A DNA stretch of 64,000 nucleotides, from the NCBI GenBank assembly GCA_964370675.1, contig CAYJKC010000004.1:34735-98734 (forward strand), read 5' to 3'. Both the position numbers and the translations under genes were made by a program. Under the pieces are notes generated by a model, which had not been told where the DNA came from, made no database searches, and saw nothing but the letters and a program-made list of their open reading frames with translations. This document shows, piece after piece, positions 18,996 to 28,254 of the stretch (positions are counted from its first letter, which is position 1; every line of letters starts with the position of its first letter). Source of the stretch: CAYJAD01 sp964370675 (GTDB taxonomy: Bacteria > Desulfobacterota > Desulfovibrionia > Desulfovibrionales > Desulfovibrionaceae).

Positions 18996-19830
18996 TATGC
19001 TCAGTTAAAAAATTACACACAAGCTGATAAAATTTTAAGCTTTGCTCTAAATGCACATTATGTCCAGCTTGCTCAACAATTTCTACCTGTAACATTTTGG
19101 ATTTGTCGCATAAATTTTTTGCTAGGCTTACATATTTTTTATCTAAAGCACCACAAATATAAAGTTTGGGAATTGATAAGTGCATAATGTCATCTTGTAC
19201 ACAAGGCAAATTGCCTTGCCCCAATGCGCGCAAGGTATAAGCCAAACTTTGGGGGTCATTTTGTAGCCTGCGATTTTTTATCTCTTGCTTGATTTCTGGG
19301 GTCAATTTTAACTGACTCTCAAAAATATCAAGCCTTGACCAATATTTTTCAAAATATTCAACGCTGTTTTGCTCTATTAAGCTTGCTAGTTTTTCATCCT
19401 GTTCTTTACGCTCAAACCTTTGCACTAAATTTTTAATGCCAAATGATGAACTTTCTAACATAAGCCCATGCAGCTCGTGAGCATATTTTAAAGCATAATG
19501 CATGGCAATGCGACCCCCTAGAGAGTAACCAAGCAGCATATATTGCTTATATTGGGTGTTTTTTAATTTGCTTTGCACAAGCCTATGTGTGCTTTCTGTA
19601 ATACTATCAATGCTATAATGTTCTATGTGCGAAGGTTTTGGTGAATTACCATGCCCCACAAGATCAAACGCGTGTAAAGAATAATTTTTAAACTGATCAT
19701 CTCTTTCAAAAAGGTTTAGTATCGTATCCCAAGTGCTTAAATTTTCAGAAAAACCATGAATACAAAAAATAGGGAAACCGCTACCTTTTGACATACAATG
19801 TAAATCTGATGTTTTAATATTATTGTCCAT
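18982..19830 (-). CDS. menH: SHCHC synthase
   Basis: 282 residues, alpha/beta hydrolase fold. Releases pyruvate from SEPHCHC. Nucleophile elbow GYSLGGRIAMHYAL, Asp in CGALDKKYV, and catalytic His in EQAGHNVHLEQ, which is close to the MenH signature. HGFSENLSTWD forms the oxyanion side. It lies between menD (9 bases) and menC (overlapping), which fixes the assignment. Confidence 0.9.
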   Translation of the reverse strand: MDNNIKTSDLHCMSKGSGFPIFCIHGFSENLSTWDTILNLFERDDQFKNYSLHAFDLVGHGNSPKPSHIEHYSIDSITESTHRLVQSKLKNTQYKQYMLLGYSLGGRIAMHYALKYAHELHGLMLESSSFGIKNLVQRFERKEQDEKLASLIEQNSVEYFEKYWSRLDIFESQLKLTPEIKQEIKNRRLQNDPQSLAYTLRALGQGNLPCVQDDIMHLSIPKLYICGALDKKYVSLAKNLCDKSKMLQVEIVEQAGHNVHLEQSLKFYQLVCNFLTEHNAML

Positions 19831-19839
19831 GCTAAAAAA

Positions 19840-21570
19840 TTAATTTAATTGCTGGCAGAGTTGATGTAATTTTTTACTTTCTTGCATATTGATAGGAATT
19901 TCAATGATATTAATACCATTTTTTTGCAAAGAGCTTGCAAATATTGCATTAAATTCTGCATAGGTATTAACTGTATGATAATCTATATTATACAACTTCG
20001 CCACAGCAGAAAAATCTAAGTCATGTGGAGTTAAAAAAAGAAACTCAAAATTCTTAGCTTTAGATTGGGGTAAGTATTGAAAAATCCCCCCCCCATTATT
20101 ATTAAATATTACAATTGTCAGGTTTATTGCATGTTTTTTGCCAACCAATAACCCTGTTAAATCATGAAAAAAAGCTAAATCTCCAGTAATAAGTACTGTA
20201 GGATTTTGATTTATAGAACTTGCTGCTATACCAAGAGCAGTTGAAATGGTTCCATCTATACCATTTACACCTCTATTACCATAAACATTAATCGATTGAT
20301 TCTTAGCCTGCCAAAAACTATCCATATGTCTAATAGTCATGCTATTAGCAATAACTAACTGCAATTTAGCTTGGAGGTTATGCGCGCTGTACTTACAAGT
20401 GATGTCTTGTATTAGTTGAATAACTTTGCCTTCAAACATAATCTCTGCACTTTGTGCTTTATTTAAACACGAAAGCATTTTTTCTTGCCATGATTGCCAC
20501 TTAGCAAGGTAGTGCTTAGCATTGGTAAAGTCATAATTTACTTCATTTTCCAACATATATCTTGCAAAGCTCCACGCTGAAATTTGAATTATACTTGTAG
20601 TATTTAAGGCAGGGTTGCCATATTCAACACAGTCACTAAGCTGAAAAATTTGTGCATTTTTATGATTTTTTATAAAATTAAATAGACTTTTCGAAACTGG
20701 GGCTTGCCCAAGTAATAAAATATAGTCCGCTTGCAATTCATGAGTAGCATCAGTATTTTTCAAAAAAGCATCATAGCTACTTATAATATTATCATGTGCA
20801 AAGGCTCTAAACTGTGAAAGAGGGTCAACTAAAAGTGGTGCATGAAGCATGGCAGATAAAGAAATTAAATCTTCATAATATGCGTCACTAGACTGCACAG
20901 TGTGCGGACCACAAATAATAATGCCTTTCTTCCCAAGACAATGGTTATAAAAAAAATCACAGAAGGGCTTATTTTCTACTGTTCCTTGCATGAATGTAAA
21001 GGGCGGTTTTAACCTACCCTCGCTAAAATTAAGATGTTGTAACTCTGGAACCAATGGCTCACGCAATGGTACATTAATATGCACAGCCATGCGCGGATTT
21101 GAGTGAGCATGAACAAAGGCTTTTTGCATAACCAAACGAGCATAACTTGGATTTTCAGTAGAGTTAAGCACGCTATCAATAGCAAGTTCTTCATAATATT
21201 TTACAAAATTGCCAAAGATATTGTGTTGATTGATAGTTTGAGGTGCGCCTACATTTTGTAATTCTGGCGGGCGATCTGCGGTAAGAATAATTAGTGGAAT
21301 TCTTGAATGCTTTGCCTCAATAACCGCTGGCATATAGTGCCCACATGCCGAACCAGAAGTGCAAACTAAAACAGCAGCCTTATTTTTTGCCTTAGCAATG
21401 CCTAGAGCAAAAAAAGCAGCGGATCTTTCATCCACGTCCATATAAATATTAAACTTGTGCTCACAAAAAAGCATGGCCAATGGTGTGGAACGCGCACCGG
21501 GACTTAAGACAACATCCTCCACCCCAAGTTGGTATAATTCATCAACCAATTGCGCCACGTATTTATTCAT
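19840..21570 (-). CDS. menD: SEPHCHC synthase
   Basis: 576 residues, thiamine diphosphate enzyme. Adds succinic semialdehyde (from 2-oxoglutarate) to isochorismate. N-terminal DVVLSPGARSTPLAMLF, the conserved RSAAFFALGIAKA and CTSGSACGHYMPAVIEA segments, and the ThDP motif GDLAFFHDLTGLL ending in NNNGGGIF. Length is typical. Co-directional with menF upstream (27 bases) and menH downstream. Confidence 0.94.
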   Translation of the reverse strand: MNKYVAQLVDELYQLGVEDVVLSPGARSTPLAMLFCEHKFNIYMDVDERSAAFFALGIAKAKNKAAVLVCTSGSACGHYMPAVIEAKHSRIPLIILTADRPPELQNVGAPQTINQHNIFGNFVKYYEELAIDSVLNSTENPSYARLVMQKAFVHAHSNPRMAVHINVPLREPLVPELQHLNFSEGRLKPPFTFMQGTVENKPFCDFFYNHCLGKKGIIICGPHTVQSSDAYYEDLISLSAMLHAPLLVDPLSQFRAFAHDNIISSYDAFLKNTDATHELQADYILLLGQAPVSKSLFNFIKNHKNAQIFQLSDCVEYGNPALNTTSIIQISAWSFARYMLENEVNYDFTNAKHYLAKWQSWQEKMLSCLNKAQSAEIMFEGKVIQLIQDITCKYSAHNLQAKLQLVIANSMTIRHMDSFWQAKNQSINVYGNRGVNGIDGTISTALGIAASSINQNPTVLITGDLAFFHDLTGLLVGKKHAINLTIVIFNNNGGGIFQYLPQSKAKNFEFLFLTPHDLDFSAVAKLYNIDYHTVNTYAEFNAIFASSLQKNGINIIEIPINMQESKKLHQLCQQLN

Positions 21571-21597
21571 TACATCCTCAAATGCAGAAGTAAAAGC

Positions 21598-22866
21598 TTA
21601 AAGGGCTTCAATAATTGTTTTTAGTTTAGTATCAATTTCTTCAAATTCTTCATTGCAATCTGATTGCCCTACAATACCACATCCAGCGTAAGCACTCAGA
21701 ATATTATTTTTTATACTTGCTGAACGTATGCCTACAATAAAAAAACCATCGCCATTCGCATCCACAACACCTAGAGGTGCACCAAAATTATTACGGCTAA
21801 AACTTTCATATTGCATAAGAAATTCTAAAGCTTTATCTTTAGGGCTTCCACCAAGTGCTGGGGTTGGGTGCAATTCATTAACCCAACTTAATATACTTAG
21901 TTTATCATGGTGCAGATTACACTTAGCATCATTTTTTTTGCTAGTTGTTAAATCATACGCAAGATTATTGGGCTCATCACATTCATCAGCAACAACATCG
22001 GTTTTTATATGTAAAATATTTTTTAACTCCAATATATGGCTTTCGCCTATGCAAATATTTTTCCCTAATTTTTGCATACTTTGCGCAATGGCATTCATAA
22101 CAATTTTATGTTCATAAGTATTTTTTACATCACATAAAAAACTTTGCCCTTGGGCAACAACATCACCCCTAGTTTTTTTTATGGTGCCTGCAAGAGCAAA
22201 GCTCCTCATTTGCTGGGCATTTTTTTCAATTAATAATTCTGGGCTAGCACCAAAAAAAATCTCACCATTTTCTTCAAAGGCAAAAACATATGAATTTATA
22301 TTATACTCATATAAATTCAATATGATACTTTCAATATTAAACTTATCTTCGCATTCAAAATCAATTTTTCTAGCCACCACAATTTTTTCAAATTCTTGCT
22401 TAGCAATTTTATCTTGAATTACTGCAAATAAGCTTCTCCATGCATCATAGCTATCATCATGCCGTAATATATTATGCTTTTTTCTTTCAAACAGGCTTTG
22501 TTTTGTTTTTACAGTATTAAAGTCAACGTTATTTATGCCGCAAAAACATTCTAAGAGCGCATCAATGGAAAATAAATCTGTGCCTTCATGTTTGAAATTT
22601 TCAAAAGAGTTATGAATTATTTTATCATTTTCTATAATACAGTAATGCTCAAAAGTTCTTGCGCAATTTTTATAATCGTGTGCAAAAAATGTAAGTGGAT
22701 ATAAGGTATAAGGTGCATTGCAGGCATGGTTATTTTGCTTAATACCCAAGATGAATTTTTGAGTATAAGGATTGAAAACAAAAAATTTATCTTCTCCTTG
22801 ATAATATTTCCAGTAGCTTAATATGAGCTCTAAAGCTCTAAGTTCTTTTTTAATTAGCATTGGCAT
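21598..22866 (-). CDS. menF: isochorismate synthase
   Basis: 422 residues, chorismate-utilising family. FFGASPELLIEK, RSFALAGTIKKTRG, NELHPTPALGGSPKDKAL and YAGCGIVGQSDCNEEFEEIDTKL are the standard active-site blocks. The conserved Lys that activates water is expected in KIVVARKID. First gene of the men operon; its upstream side is the long AT-rich spacer before the phage-like locus. menA, menB and menE are not in the window. Confidence 0.9.
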   Translation of the reverse strand: MPMLIKKELRALELILSYWKYYQGEDKFFVFNPYTQKFILGIKQNNHACNAPYTLYPLTFFAHDYKNCARTFEHYCIIENDKIIHNSFENFKHEGTDLFSIDALLECFCGINNVDFNTVKTKQSLFERKKHNILRHDDSYDAWRSLFAVIQDKIAKQEFEKIVVARKIDFECEDKFNIESIILNLYEYNINSYVFAFEENGEIFFGASPELLIEKNAQQMRSFALAGTIKKTRGDVVAQGQSFLCDVKNTYEHKIVMNAIAQSMQKLGKNICIGESHILELKNILHIKTDVVADECDEPNNLAYDLTTSKKNDAKCNLHHDKLSILSWVNELHPTPALGGSPKDKALEFLMQYESFSRNNFGAPLGVVDANGDGFFIVGIRSASIKNNILSAYAGCGIVGQSDCNEEFEEIDTKLKTIIEAL

Positions 22867-22982
22867 ATCTTATAGATGCTCATTTTTGAAAAAATTAATT
22901 AGTTGAGTTGCTAAGTATCTTATTATTAAGTGTTTTGTCAAGCTATACCATAAACAAACCTCCATAAACACAACTTACAAAA

Positions 22983-23020
22983 CTGACAGACTAACAAGCC
23001 TGACAGACTAACAAGCCTGA
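22983..23020. repeat. tandem 17-bp direct repeat
   Basis: Two perfect head-to-tail copies of CTGACAGACTAACAAGC (22983-22999 and 23000-23016), plus the first four bases of a third. They lie about 115 bases from the menF start and 307 bases upstream of the shared box. Confidence 0.85.
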
Positions 23021-23326
23021 TTGTAAGTTTAATTTCAGTACATAAAGTCTATATAATAAAATTTTCTTTATACTAAGGACAAAATGTAGATTTTTAGAAT
23101 GTATAATGATATTTTTTATATATTATATTTTGGCAATAAGTTATAATATATCTATAGTACATTAAATTTATATCTTATAACATGCAATACATTTTCAATG
23201 TAATTCACATATGTCTTTTATAAAGAATTTATTTTTAATTTTTTTACTGTAAAACTATATCATTTTCTTTTATTCCTCAAAAAATCACATTTTTTTCGCA
23301 TAACAGCCGCTAATACAACAAGAAAC

Positions 23327-23351
23327 CATGTGAATCCCTTCAGTATTACGC
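23327..23351 (+). promoter_or_regulatory. shared 25-bp box upstream of particle locus 1
   Basis: CATGTGAA, four bases TCCC, then TTCAGTATTACGC. It matches 51713-51737 at 23 of 25 bases and lies 94 bases before the first ATG. Being present once in front of each of the two phage-like operons, it is a likely binding site of a common activator. Its function is inferred. Confidence 0.75.
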
Positions 23352-23445
23352 CCACGCTCTTTTTTGTCATCTTGCATGCACGACGTGAGTAAAAAGCTTG
23401 CGCTCATAAATTTTTATTTCAAAACACGTGAACAAGGAGGTCATT

Positions 23446-23664
23446 ATGGGATTTGGAGGAGGATATGAAGCACCTAAAGCACCGGAATATGTGCCCCCAC
23501 CACAAAAGGAACAAATTCAAAAACCTGTAACAGAAGCAACAACTGCCGCAAGAGATGCACAAAAAGAAAAGGCATCTAAGGCTGCCGGTATTCAAGCTAG
23601 TATTTTAACAAGTCCACTACAAAATCAACAAAGCAAATTGCAAAAAACCCTCTTAGGTCAATAA
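23446..23664 (+). CDS. small Gly/Pro/Gln-rich protein, first gene of particle locus 1
   Basis: 72 residues from the ATG at 23446, preceded by AAGGAGG. The N-terminus is Gly-rich (MGFGGGYEAPKAPEYVPPP), then an Ala/Gln/Lys-rich helix. No known family was recognised. Small proteins of this style often precede the portal gene in podoviruses. It ends 9 bases before the portal gene. Confidence 0.65.
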   Translation: MGFGGGYEAPKAPEYVPPPQKEQIQKPVTEATTAARDAQKEKASKAAGIQASILTSPLQNQQSKLQKTLLGQ

Positions 23665-23673
23665 GGTAAACTT

Positions 23674-25404
23674 ATGTCTAAGGACCAAGAACAATATCAT
23701 TGGTTAAATCATCGCTTTTCGCGCTTACTTGAAGTACGCCAAAGTTATGAACCTGCATGGCGCGATCTTGCAGATCATTTTTTGCCAACGCGCTACAGAG
23801 ACATTGGTAAAAACCCAGATGCATGGCGTAAAATGCCAATACTTAATGATAAATTGGTTGATTCTACTGGTATTTTAGCTATGCGCACTCTTGCATCTGG
23901 CTTGCAAGGTGGCATGACATCACCAGCAAAACCATGGTTTCAGTTAAGCCTTGCCGACCAAGAACTAGCCAAACATAAAAATGTTAAAGAATGGCTTGAC
24001 CAAGTTACTAGGCAAATGCGTAAACTCTTTAATAGCTCAAACTTCTATAATGCAGTTCACACTCTTTATGGAGAACTTGGCACATTTGGCACAGGATTTA
24101 TTTTAGAACTAGCTGATTTTGAGAATGGTTTTAGATTTATCCCATTTTGCGCTGGAGAGTATTGCCTTGATACCAACGATACTCAAAGAGTAGACGTGGT
24201 TTTTAGGCGTTTTCAAATGACTGCTCGTCAGTTATCCATGCGCTTTGGTATTGATAATCTACCAAGCTATGTGGGTAGGCATAAATCTAAAATGGATGAT
24301 TCATACTTAGTGGTTCATGCCATATACCCTCGAAATACTAAGTTTAATGATCAAAGCGTTTCCTTACACATGCCCTTTGCTTCCGTTTATTGGCTTGAGG
24401 GTCAAAGTGGGTCTTTACATCAAGCAAGCAAGGGTATGCATATCCTCTCAGAGTCTGGATTTGCAGAGTTTCCGGGCTTTGGAGTGCGCTGGGATGTGGT
24501 TGGCAATGATGTTTATGGTCGATCTCCCGCCATGGATGTTTTGCCAGATTGTCGCATGCTACAACAGATGGGTATTACAACATTAAAAGCTATTCACAAA
24601 GCAGTAGACCCACCCACGGCTGTTTCTGCAAGTCTAAAATCTGTGGGTTTAGATTTAACTCCTGGTGGAGTTAATTATGTCGAAGTAGCTCCAGGTCAAA
24701 GCCCCCAAGCTGCAACACCAATTATGGAAATACGCCCAGAAATTCAAGCTGCACGCACAGCCATACAAGATGTGCAAAAACAAATTCAACAAGGCTTGTA
24801 CAATGACCTATTTCGTCTTTTGCTTAACAATGACAAATCTAAAACCACAGCTAAAGAAGTAGCAGTTAAGGAAGAAGAAAAGCTCATTCTCATTGGACCA
24901 GTGCTTGACCGCTTGCATAATGAATTTTTTATACCCCTTATTAATCGTACTGCCAGACTCATGTGGCGCCAAGGCATGCTTGCCCCCATGCCACCTGAGC
25001 TGGCAGGACAAGATGTTAAAGTTGAATTTGTAAGCCTCTTAGCGCAAGCCCAAAAAATGGTTGCCACAAGCGCTGTTGATAAACTCATAGACTTTGTAAA
25101 GGCAGCTTCTCCCATACAAAATGACATTGCTGATGCCATTAATGTAGACAAAGCTGTGGATGAATATGCCGATTATCTTGGCGTTTCACCAAGCATATTA
25201 CGCTCACAAGTGGAGCGTGAACACATGCGCCAAAACCGTAAAAAAGCACAAAGCGCTACAGAACAAGCCAAAATCAATACGGATAACCAACAACAAAGCA
25301 TCAAAACCCTAGAAACCATTACTGACGTTGCAAAAACTTTAAGCACCACCGAGCTTAAAGAAAACTCCATTCTTGGAAACATGGTCAACACGAGAGTAAC
25401 TTAA
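23674..25404 (+). CDS. head-to-tail connector (portal) protein, T7 gp8-like
   Basis: 576 residues. The start (HRFSRLLEVRQSYEPAWRDLADHFLPTRYR) and the block LASGLQGGMTSPAKPWFQL are characteristic of the podoviral head-tail connector family. Twelve copies would form the portal ring through which DNA is packaged. The C-terminus is a Gln/Lys-rich helix. It overlaps the next gene by one base. It looks full length and intact, which argues against simple prophage decay. Confidence 0.88.
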   Translation: MSKDQEQYHWLNHRFSRLLEVRQSYEPAWRDLADHFLPTRYRDIGKNPDAWRKMPILNDKLVDSTGILAMRTLASGLQGGMTSPAKPWFQLSLADQELAKHKNVKEWLDQVTRQMRKLFNSSNFYNAVHTLYGELGTFGTGFILELADFENGFRFIPFCAGEYCLDTNDTQRVDVVFRRFQMTARQLSMRFGIDNLPSYVGRHKSKMDDSYLVVHAIYPRNTKFNDQSVSLHMPFASVYWLEGQSGSLHQASKGMHILSESGFAEFPGFGVRWDVVGNDVYGRSPAMDVLPDCRMLQQMGITTLKAIHKAVDPPTAVSASLKSVGLDLTPGGVNYVEVAPGQSPQAATPIMEIRPEIQAARTAIQDVQKQIQQGLYNDLFRLLLNNDKSKTTAKEVAVKEEEKLILIGPVLDRLHNEFFIPLINRTARLMWRQGMLAPMPPELAGQDVKVEFVSLLAQAQKMVATSAVDKLIDFVKAASPIQNDIADAINVDKAVDEYADYLGVSPSILRSQVEREHMRQNRKKAQSATEQAKINTDNQQQSIKTLETITDVAKTLSTTELKENSILGNMVNTRVT

Positions 25405-25613
25405 TGGAAAATAATATTTTTAATAGCATAAGTGGCATAGCTAGCGAACATCAAGAGGCAAGACAAAGCTTTAATCGCCATATGCAAGAAGCTGTGCGTT
25501 TACTTATGCAATGCAAAGAAGGCAGAACTTTTCTGCGTTGGCTAGGGACAGGGCAATCTGCCCAAAGTATTTTGCAACTAATAATGGATTATGCGGAGGA
25601 AAAACATGTCTGA
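25404..25613 (+). CDS. small hypothetical phage-like protein
   Basis: 69 residues. The ATG overlaps the portal stop codon (TAATG). Helical and charged, no family recognised. It overlaps the scaffold start by 8 bases, so it is translationally coupled on both sides, which supports it as a real gene. Confidence 0.6.
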   Translation: MENNIFNSISGIASEHQEARQSFNRHMQEAVRLLMQCKEGRTFLRWLGTGQSAQSILQLIMDYAEEKHV

Positions 25614-26136
25614 AACAACGGACACAACCATTAATGAGAACAGCATCATTGCAACACCAAGTGTTGAACCCACATCTGCACCAAATGTTGAACATGAATT
25701 AGACATACCTGAAGCAATGAATGTAAGTGATGAAGAACTCTCTCAACTGCAAACCATGGCTAAGGAACTTAAACTTGATAGTAACGGAGCAACTAAGCTT
25801 TTGGAGCTATCAAGGCACAGCCAAGCAGAACAAGTTCAAAAACATAATAAACTCATGGATGCATGGAAAAATGAAATCCTTAAAGACAAAGATATGGGCG
25901 GTGCATCATTTAATAGCACTGTGTCCTATGCCAAGGCAGGTTTAGCAAAGTTTGATCCAGAAAATCAGCTCTTTAATCTATTAGAGCAAACCGGTTATGG
26001 CAACAATCCACATGTAATACGCTTTTTAGCAGCCATTGGACGCAGCCACGCTGAAGACAAGGTTGTGCTTGGTAGCCCAAGCAAGACTGAGTCCCCACGT
26101 CATGAGCGTCTTTATGGAAAATATAACAACCTTTAA
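25606..26136 (+). CDS. capsid assembly (scaffold) protein candidate
   Basis: 176 residues from the ATG at 25606, chosen for the GGAGGA 7 bases upstream. An acidic, Thr/Glu-rich N-terminus is followed by helical segments (DEELSQLQTMAKELKL, SRHSQAEQVQKHNKL) and a compact C-terminus (LFNLLEQTGYGNNPHVIRFLAAIG). Composition and position between portal and capsid match podoviral scaffolds such as T7 gp9. Assignment rests on context as much as sequence. Confidence 0.7.
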   Translation: MSETTDTTINENSIIATPSVEPTSAPNVEHELDIPEAMNVSDEELSQLQTMAKELKLDSNGATKLLELSRHSQAEQVQKHNKLMDAWKNEILKDKDMGGASFNSTVSYAKAGLAKFDPENQLFNLLEQTGYGNNPHVIRFLAAIGRSHAEDKVVLGSPSKTESPRHERLYGKYNNL

Positions 26137-26154
26137 TAGCGAGGAGCAGCACCT

Positions 26155-27144
26155 ATGGCTAAAAAAACCTTAGGCCTTGTGGCCACATTGGCAGAGTTAC
26201 GTGATTTTTATAAGGGAGAGTCGGCTGGATCTATCATCGAGCTTATGAATGAGACCAACGACATCTTAGATGACGTGCAATTTATGGAGTCAAACCAATC
26301 TGATGGGCATTTAACTCGCATTCGCACAGGCTTACCAGAAGTTTATTGGCGCAGGCTTTATCAAGGCATACCATACAGCAAAAGTCAGTGGACCCAAGTA
26401 AAAGAACCTTGCTCCATGATGGAAAGCCGCATGATGATTGATGAAGCAGAGTCAAAACTTTATGGTGCCAATGCCTCAAAGTTTATTGATGGTGAAAGCA
26501 TTGCCTTTGCTGAGGCCATGCGCCAAAAAGCTGCTAAAACTCTTTTTTATGGCAATTCTGACGTAAACCCCGATGAATTTAAGGGTCTTGCCCTACGCTA
26601 CCCTGCAAAGGATGCCCCAAATGTGATTGATGCTGGTGGCACAGGAGATGATTGTACCTCAGCTTGGATTATTTCATGGGGTGAGCGTAGTATTCACGGG
26701 ATTTACCCTAAAGGCAGTAGTGGTGGTCTTGAACATAAAGACCTTGGCATACAAACAGTTGAAGACTCAGAAGGTCGCCATTATGAAGCCATTGTTAACC
26801 GCTATCAATGGAGCCTTGGTCTTGCTTTGCGCGACTGGCGTTCTTGCGTGCGCATTGCCAATATTCCCACAGCATCATTAAATAAACGCAAAGGTCAGTC
26901 TGGCTTTGTGGATTTGCAACAACTTTTTATTACAGCCAAAAACAAAATGCCGGAAGTAATGCGTCAAAAGGCTGTTTGGTATGCCAATGAAGAACTTATG
27001 GCTGCCATTGAGCTACAATCTACCGATGCTGGTAACATCCACTTAGTATATGGTGAGGCCTTTAAGTCTGACGGTATGCCTCTAATATTTGGTCGTCCGG
27101 TGCGTCAATGTGATGCCATTCTTTCTACTGAAACCAGCATCTAA
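26155..27144 (+). CDS. major capsid protein, podovirus type
   Basis: 329 residues. Features of HK97-fold capsids of small podoviruses: N-terminal helix with ELRDFYKGESAGSIIELMNETNDIL, FYGNSDVNPDEFKGLALRY, SAWIISWGERSIHGIYPKG and RYQWSLGLALRDWRS. A GAGGAG site precedes the ATG. Located between scaffold and decoration protein, as expected. No truncation. Confidence 0.85.
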   Translation: MAKKTLGLVATLAELRDFYKGESAGSIIELMNETNDILDDVQFMESNQSDGHLTRIRTGLPEVYWRRLYQGIPYSKSQWTQVKEPCSMMESRMMIDEAESKLYGANASKFIDGESIAFAEAMRQKAAKTLFYGNSDVNPDEFKGLALRYPAKDAPNVIDAGGTGDDCTSAWIISWGERSIHGIYPKGSSGGLEHKDLGIQTVEDSEGRHYEAIVNRYQWSLGLALRDWRSCVRIANIPTASLNKRKGQSGFVDLQQLFITAKNKMPEVMRQKAVWYANEELMAAIELQSTDAGNIHLVYGEAFKSDGMPLIFGRPVRQCDAILSTETSI

Positions 27145-27156
27145 GGAGGTTTAATT

Positions 27157-27582
27157 ATGATTATTGATAGCAACTTAATTTTATTTGAAGGTGCAGTGAA
27201 AACTGGTAACGGTGATGCGGTGGCATTAAATTCTTTGCAAATTCCAGGCAAGGCTGAGCCCATTAATATCACCACCAAGTTTACCGAAAACCTTGCCGGT
27301 GCAACTTCTGTCACCCTTACCCTTGAGCAATCAGACAGTCAAGATGGAACATACAGTGCGGTTAGTGGTGCATCGTTAAGCATTGCTGCTGCTGACTTTG
27401 TTGTGGGTAAGCGCATTGGGTGGAGATTTATCCCACGCACAGTAGTTAGCCCATGGCTACGCCTAAAACTCACCGTAACTGGTACTGCCACTGCCGGCAA
27501 AATATTTTGTGCCATAAGCGGATATGATGATGAACCATATGAAGCAGGGCAATATATTAATAAGGGCATTGTTCAAGGATAA
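27157..27582 (+). CDS. capsid decoration protein, Bbp16-like
   Basis: 141 residues, mostly beta strands. It starts MIIDSNLILFEGAVKTG and has SVTLTLEQSDSQDGTYS and an R-F-I-P segment typical of Bbp16-family capsid cement proteins. Preceded by AAGGAGG. It directly follows the capsid gene, as such proteins do. Confidence 0.75.
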   Translation: MIIDSNLILFEGAVKTGNGDAVALNSLQIPGKAEPINITTKFTENLAGATSVTLTLEQSDSQDGTYSAVSGASLSIAAADFVVGKRIGWRFIPRTVVSPWLRLKLTVTGTATAGKIFCAISGYDDEPYEAGQYINKGIVQG

Positions 27583-27642
27583 TTAGTAAAGCCCAAGTCT
27601 CTGTAGCATCTTATAAGGTGCTACAGAGCAAGGAGTTATTGT

Positions 27643-28254
27643 ATGATTTCAAAGCTTAGCATATGGAACATGGCCTTAGGCTTTATAGGCACACGTACCA
27701 TTGCAGCAGAAAGTGAAAAAACCCTTGAAGCTGTGCAATGTGGGCTCTATTGGGACAGTGCCAGACGCGGTGCGCTTCGTGATTATCCTTGGAATTTTGC
27801 TCAACGTAGAATTTGGCTTGCCCAAACCACATTGCCAAATGAGTATGAGCAGCAATATGCTTATGCCTATGCTGTACCTGATGATATGTTGCTTGCTTTG
27901 CGCATTTACCCCTATGGCAAGGATTATGAAGACATAGACATGGGCCGCTTTATCATTGTTTATAATGGTGAGAGTAAACAGCCAATTCTTTTAACTAATG
28001 CAGAAAGTGCACTGCTAGCTTATACTGCTGATATTGAAGATACAAGTATTTTTGATGATCTTTTTGCATACATGCTTGCCAGAAAATTAGCTGCATTAGT
28101 AGCAGTATCCTTACTAAAAAATAATACCACTAAAGTTCAAGAGCTTGAGCAATTGTATCGTGCGACCATACCAAGTGCCGTGCAAGCAAGTGCTCGGGAA
28201 GGTCATGAACAAAAGCTTGTAGACACGTGGATATTAGCAAGGGGGAATGTATGA
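27643..28254 (+). CDS. tail tubular protein A (T7 gp11-like)
   Basis: 203 residues. The start IWNMALGFIGTRTI, with EAVQCGLYWDSARRGALRDYPWNFAQRR, is diagnostic of the podoviral adaptor or gatekeeper protein that joins portal and tail nozzle. An AAGGAG site precedes it. The stop overlaps the start of the fibre gene (ATGA). Confidence 0.88.
   Translation: MISKLSIWNMALGFIGTRTIAAESEKTLEAVQCGLYWDSARRGALRDYPWNFAQRRIWLAQTTLPNEYEQQYAYAYAVPDDMLLALRIYPYGKDYEDIDMGRFIIVYNGESKQPILLTNAESALLAYTADIEDTSIFDDLFAYMLARKLAALVAVSLLKNNTTKVQELEQLYRATIPSAVQASAREGHEQKLVDTWILARGNV

Larger units (their letters stand above)
22867..23445. other. AT-rich intergenic region upstream of particle locus 1
   Basis: About 580 bases without a supported gene, strikingly AT-rich between 23030 and 23300. 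It holds a tandem 17-bp repeat (22983-23020), the shared 25-bp box (23327-23351) and the promoter region of the phage-like operon. It also serves menF on the other strand. Confidence 0.8.
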
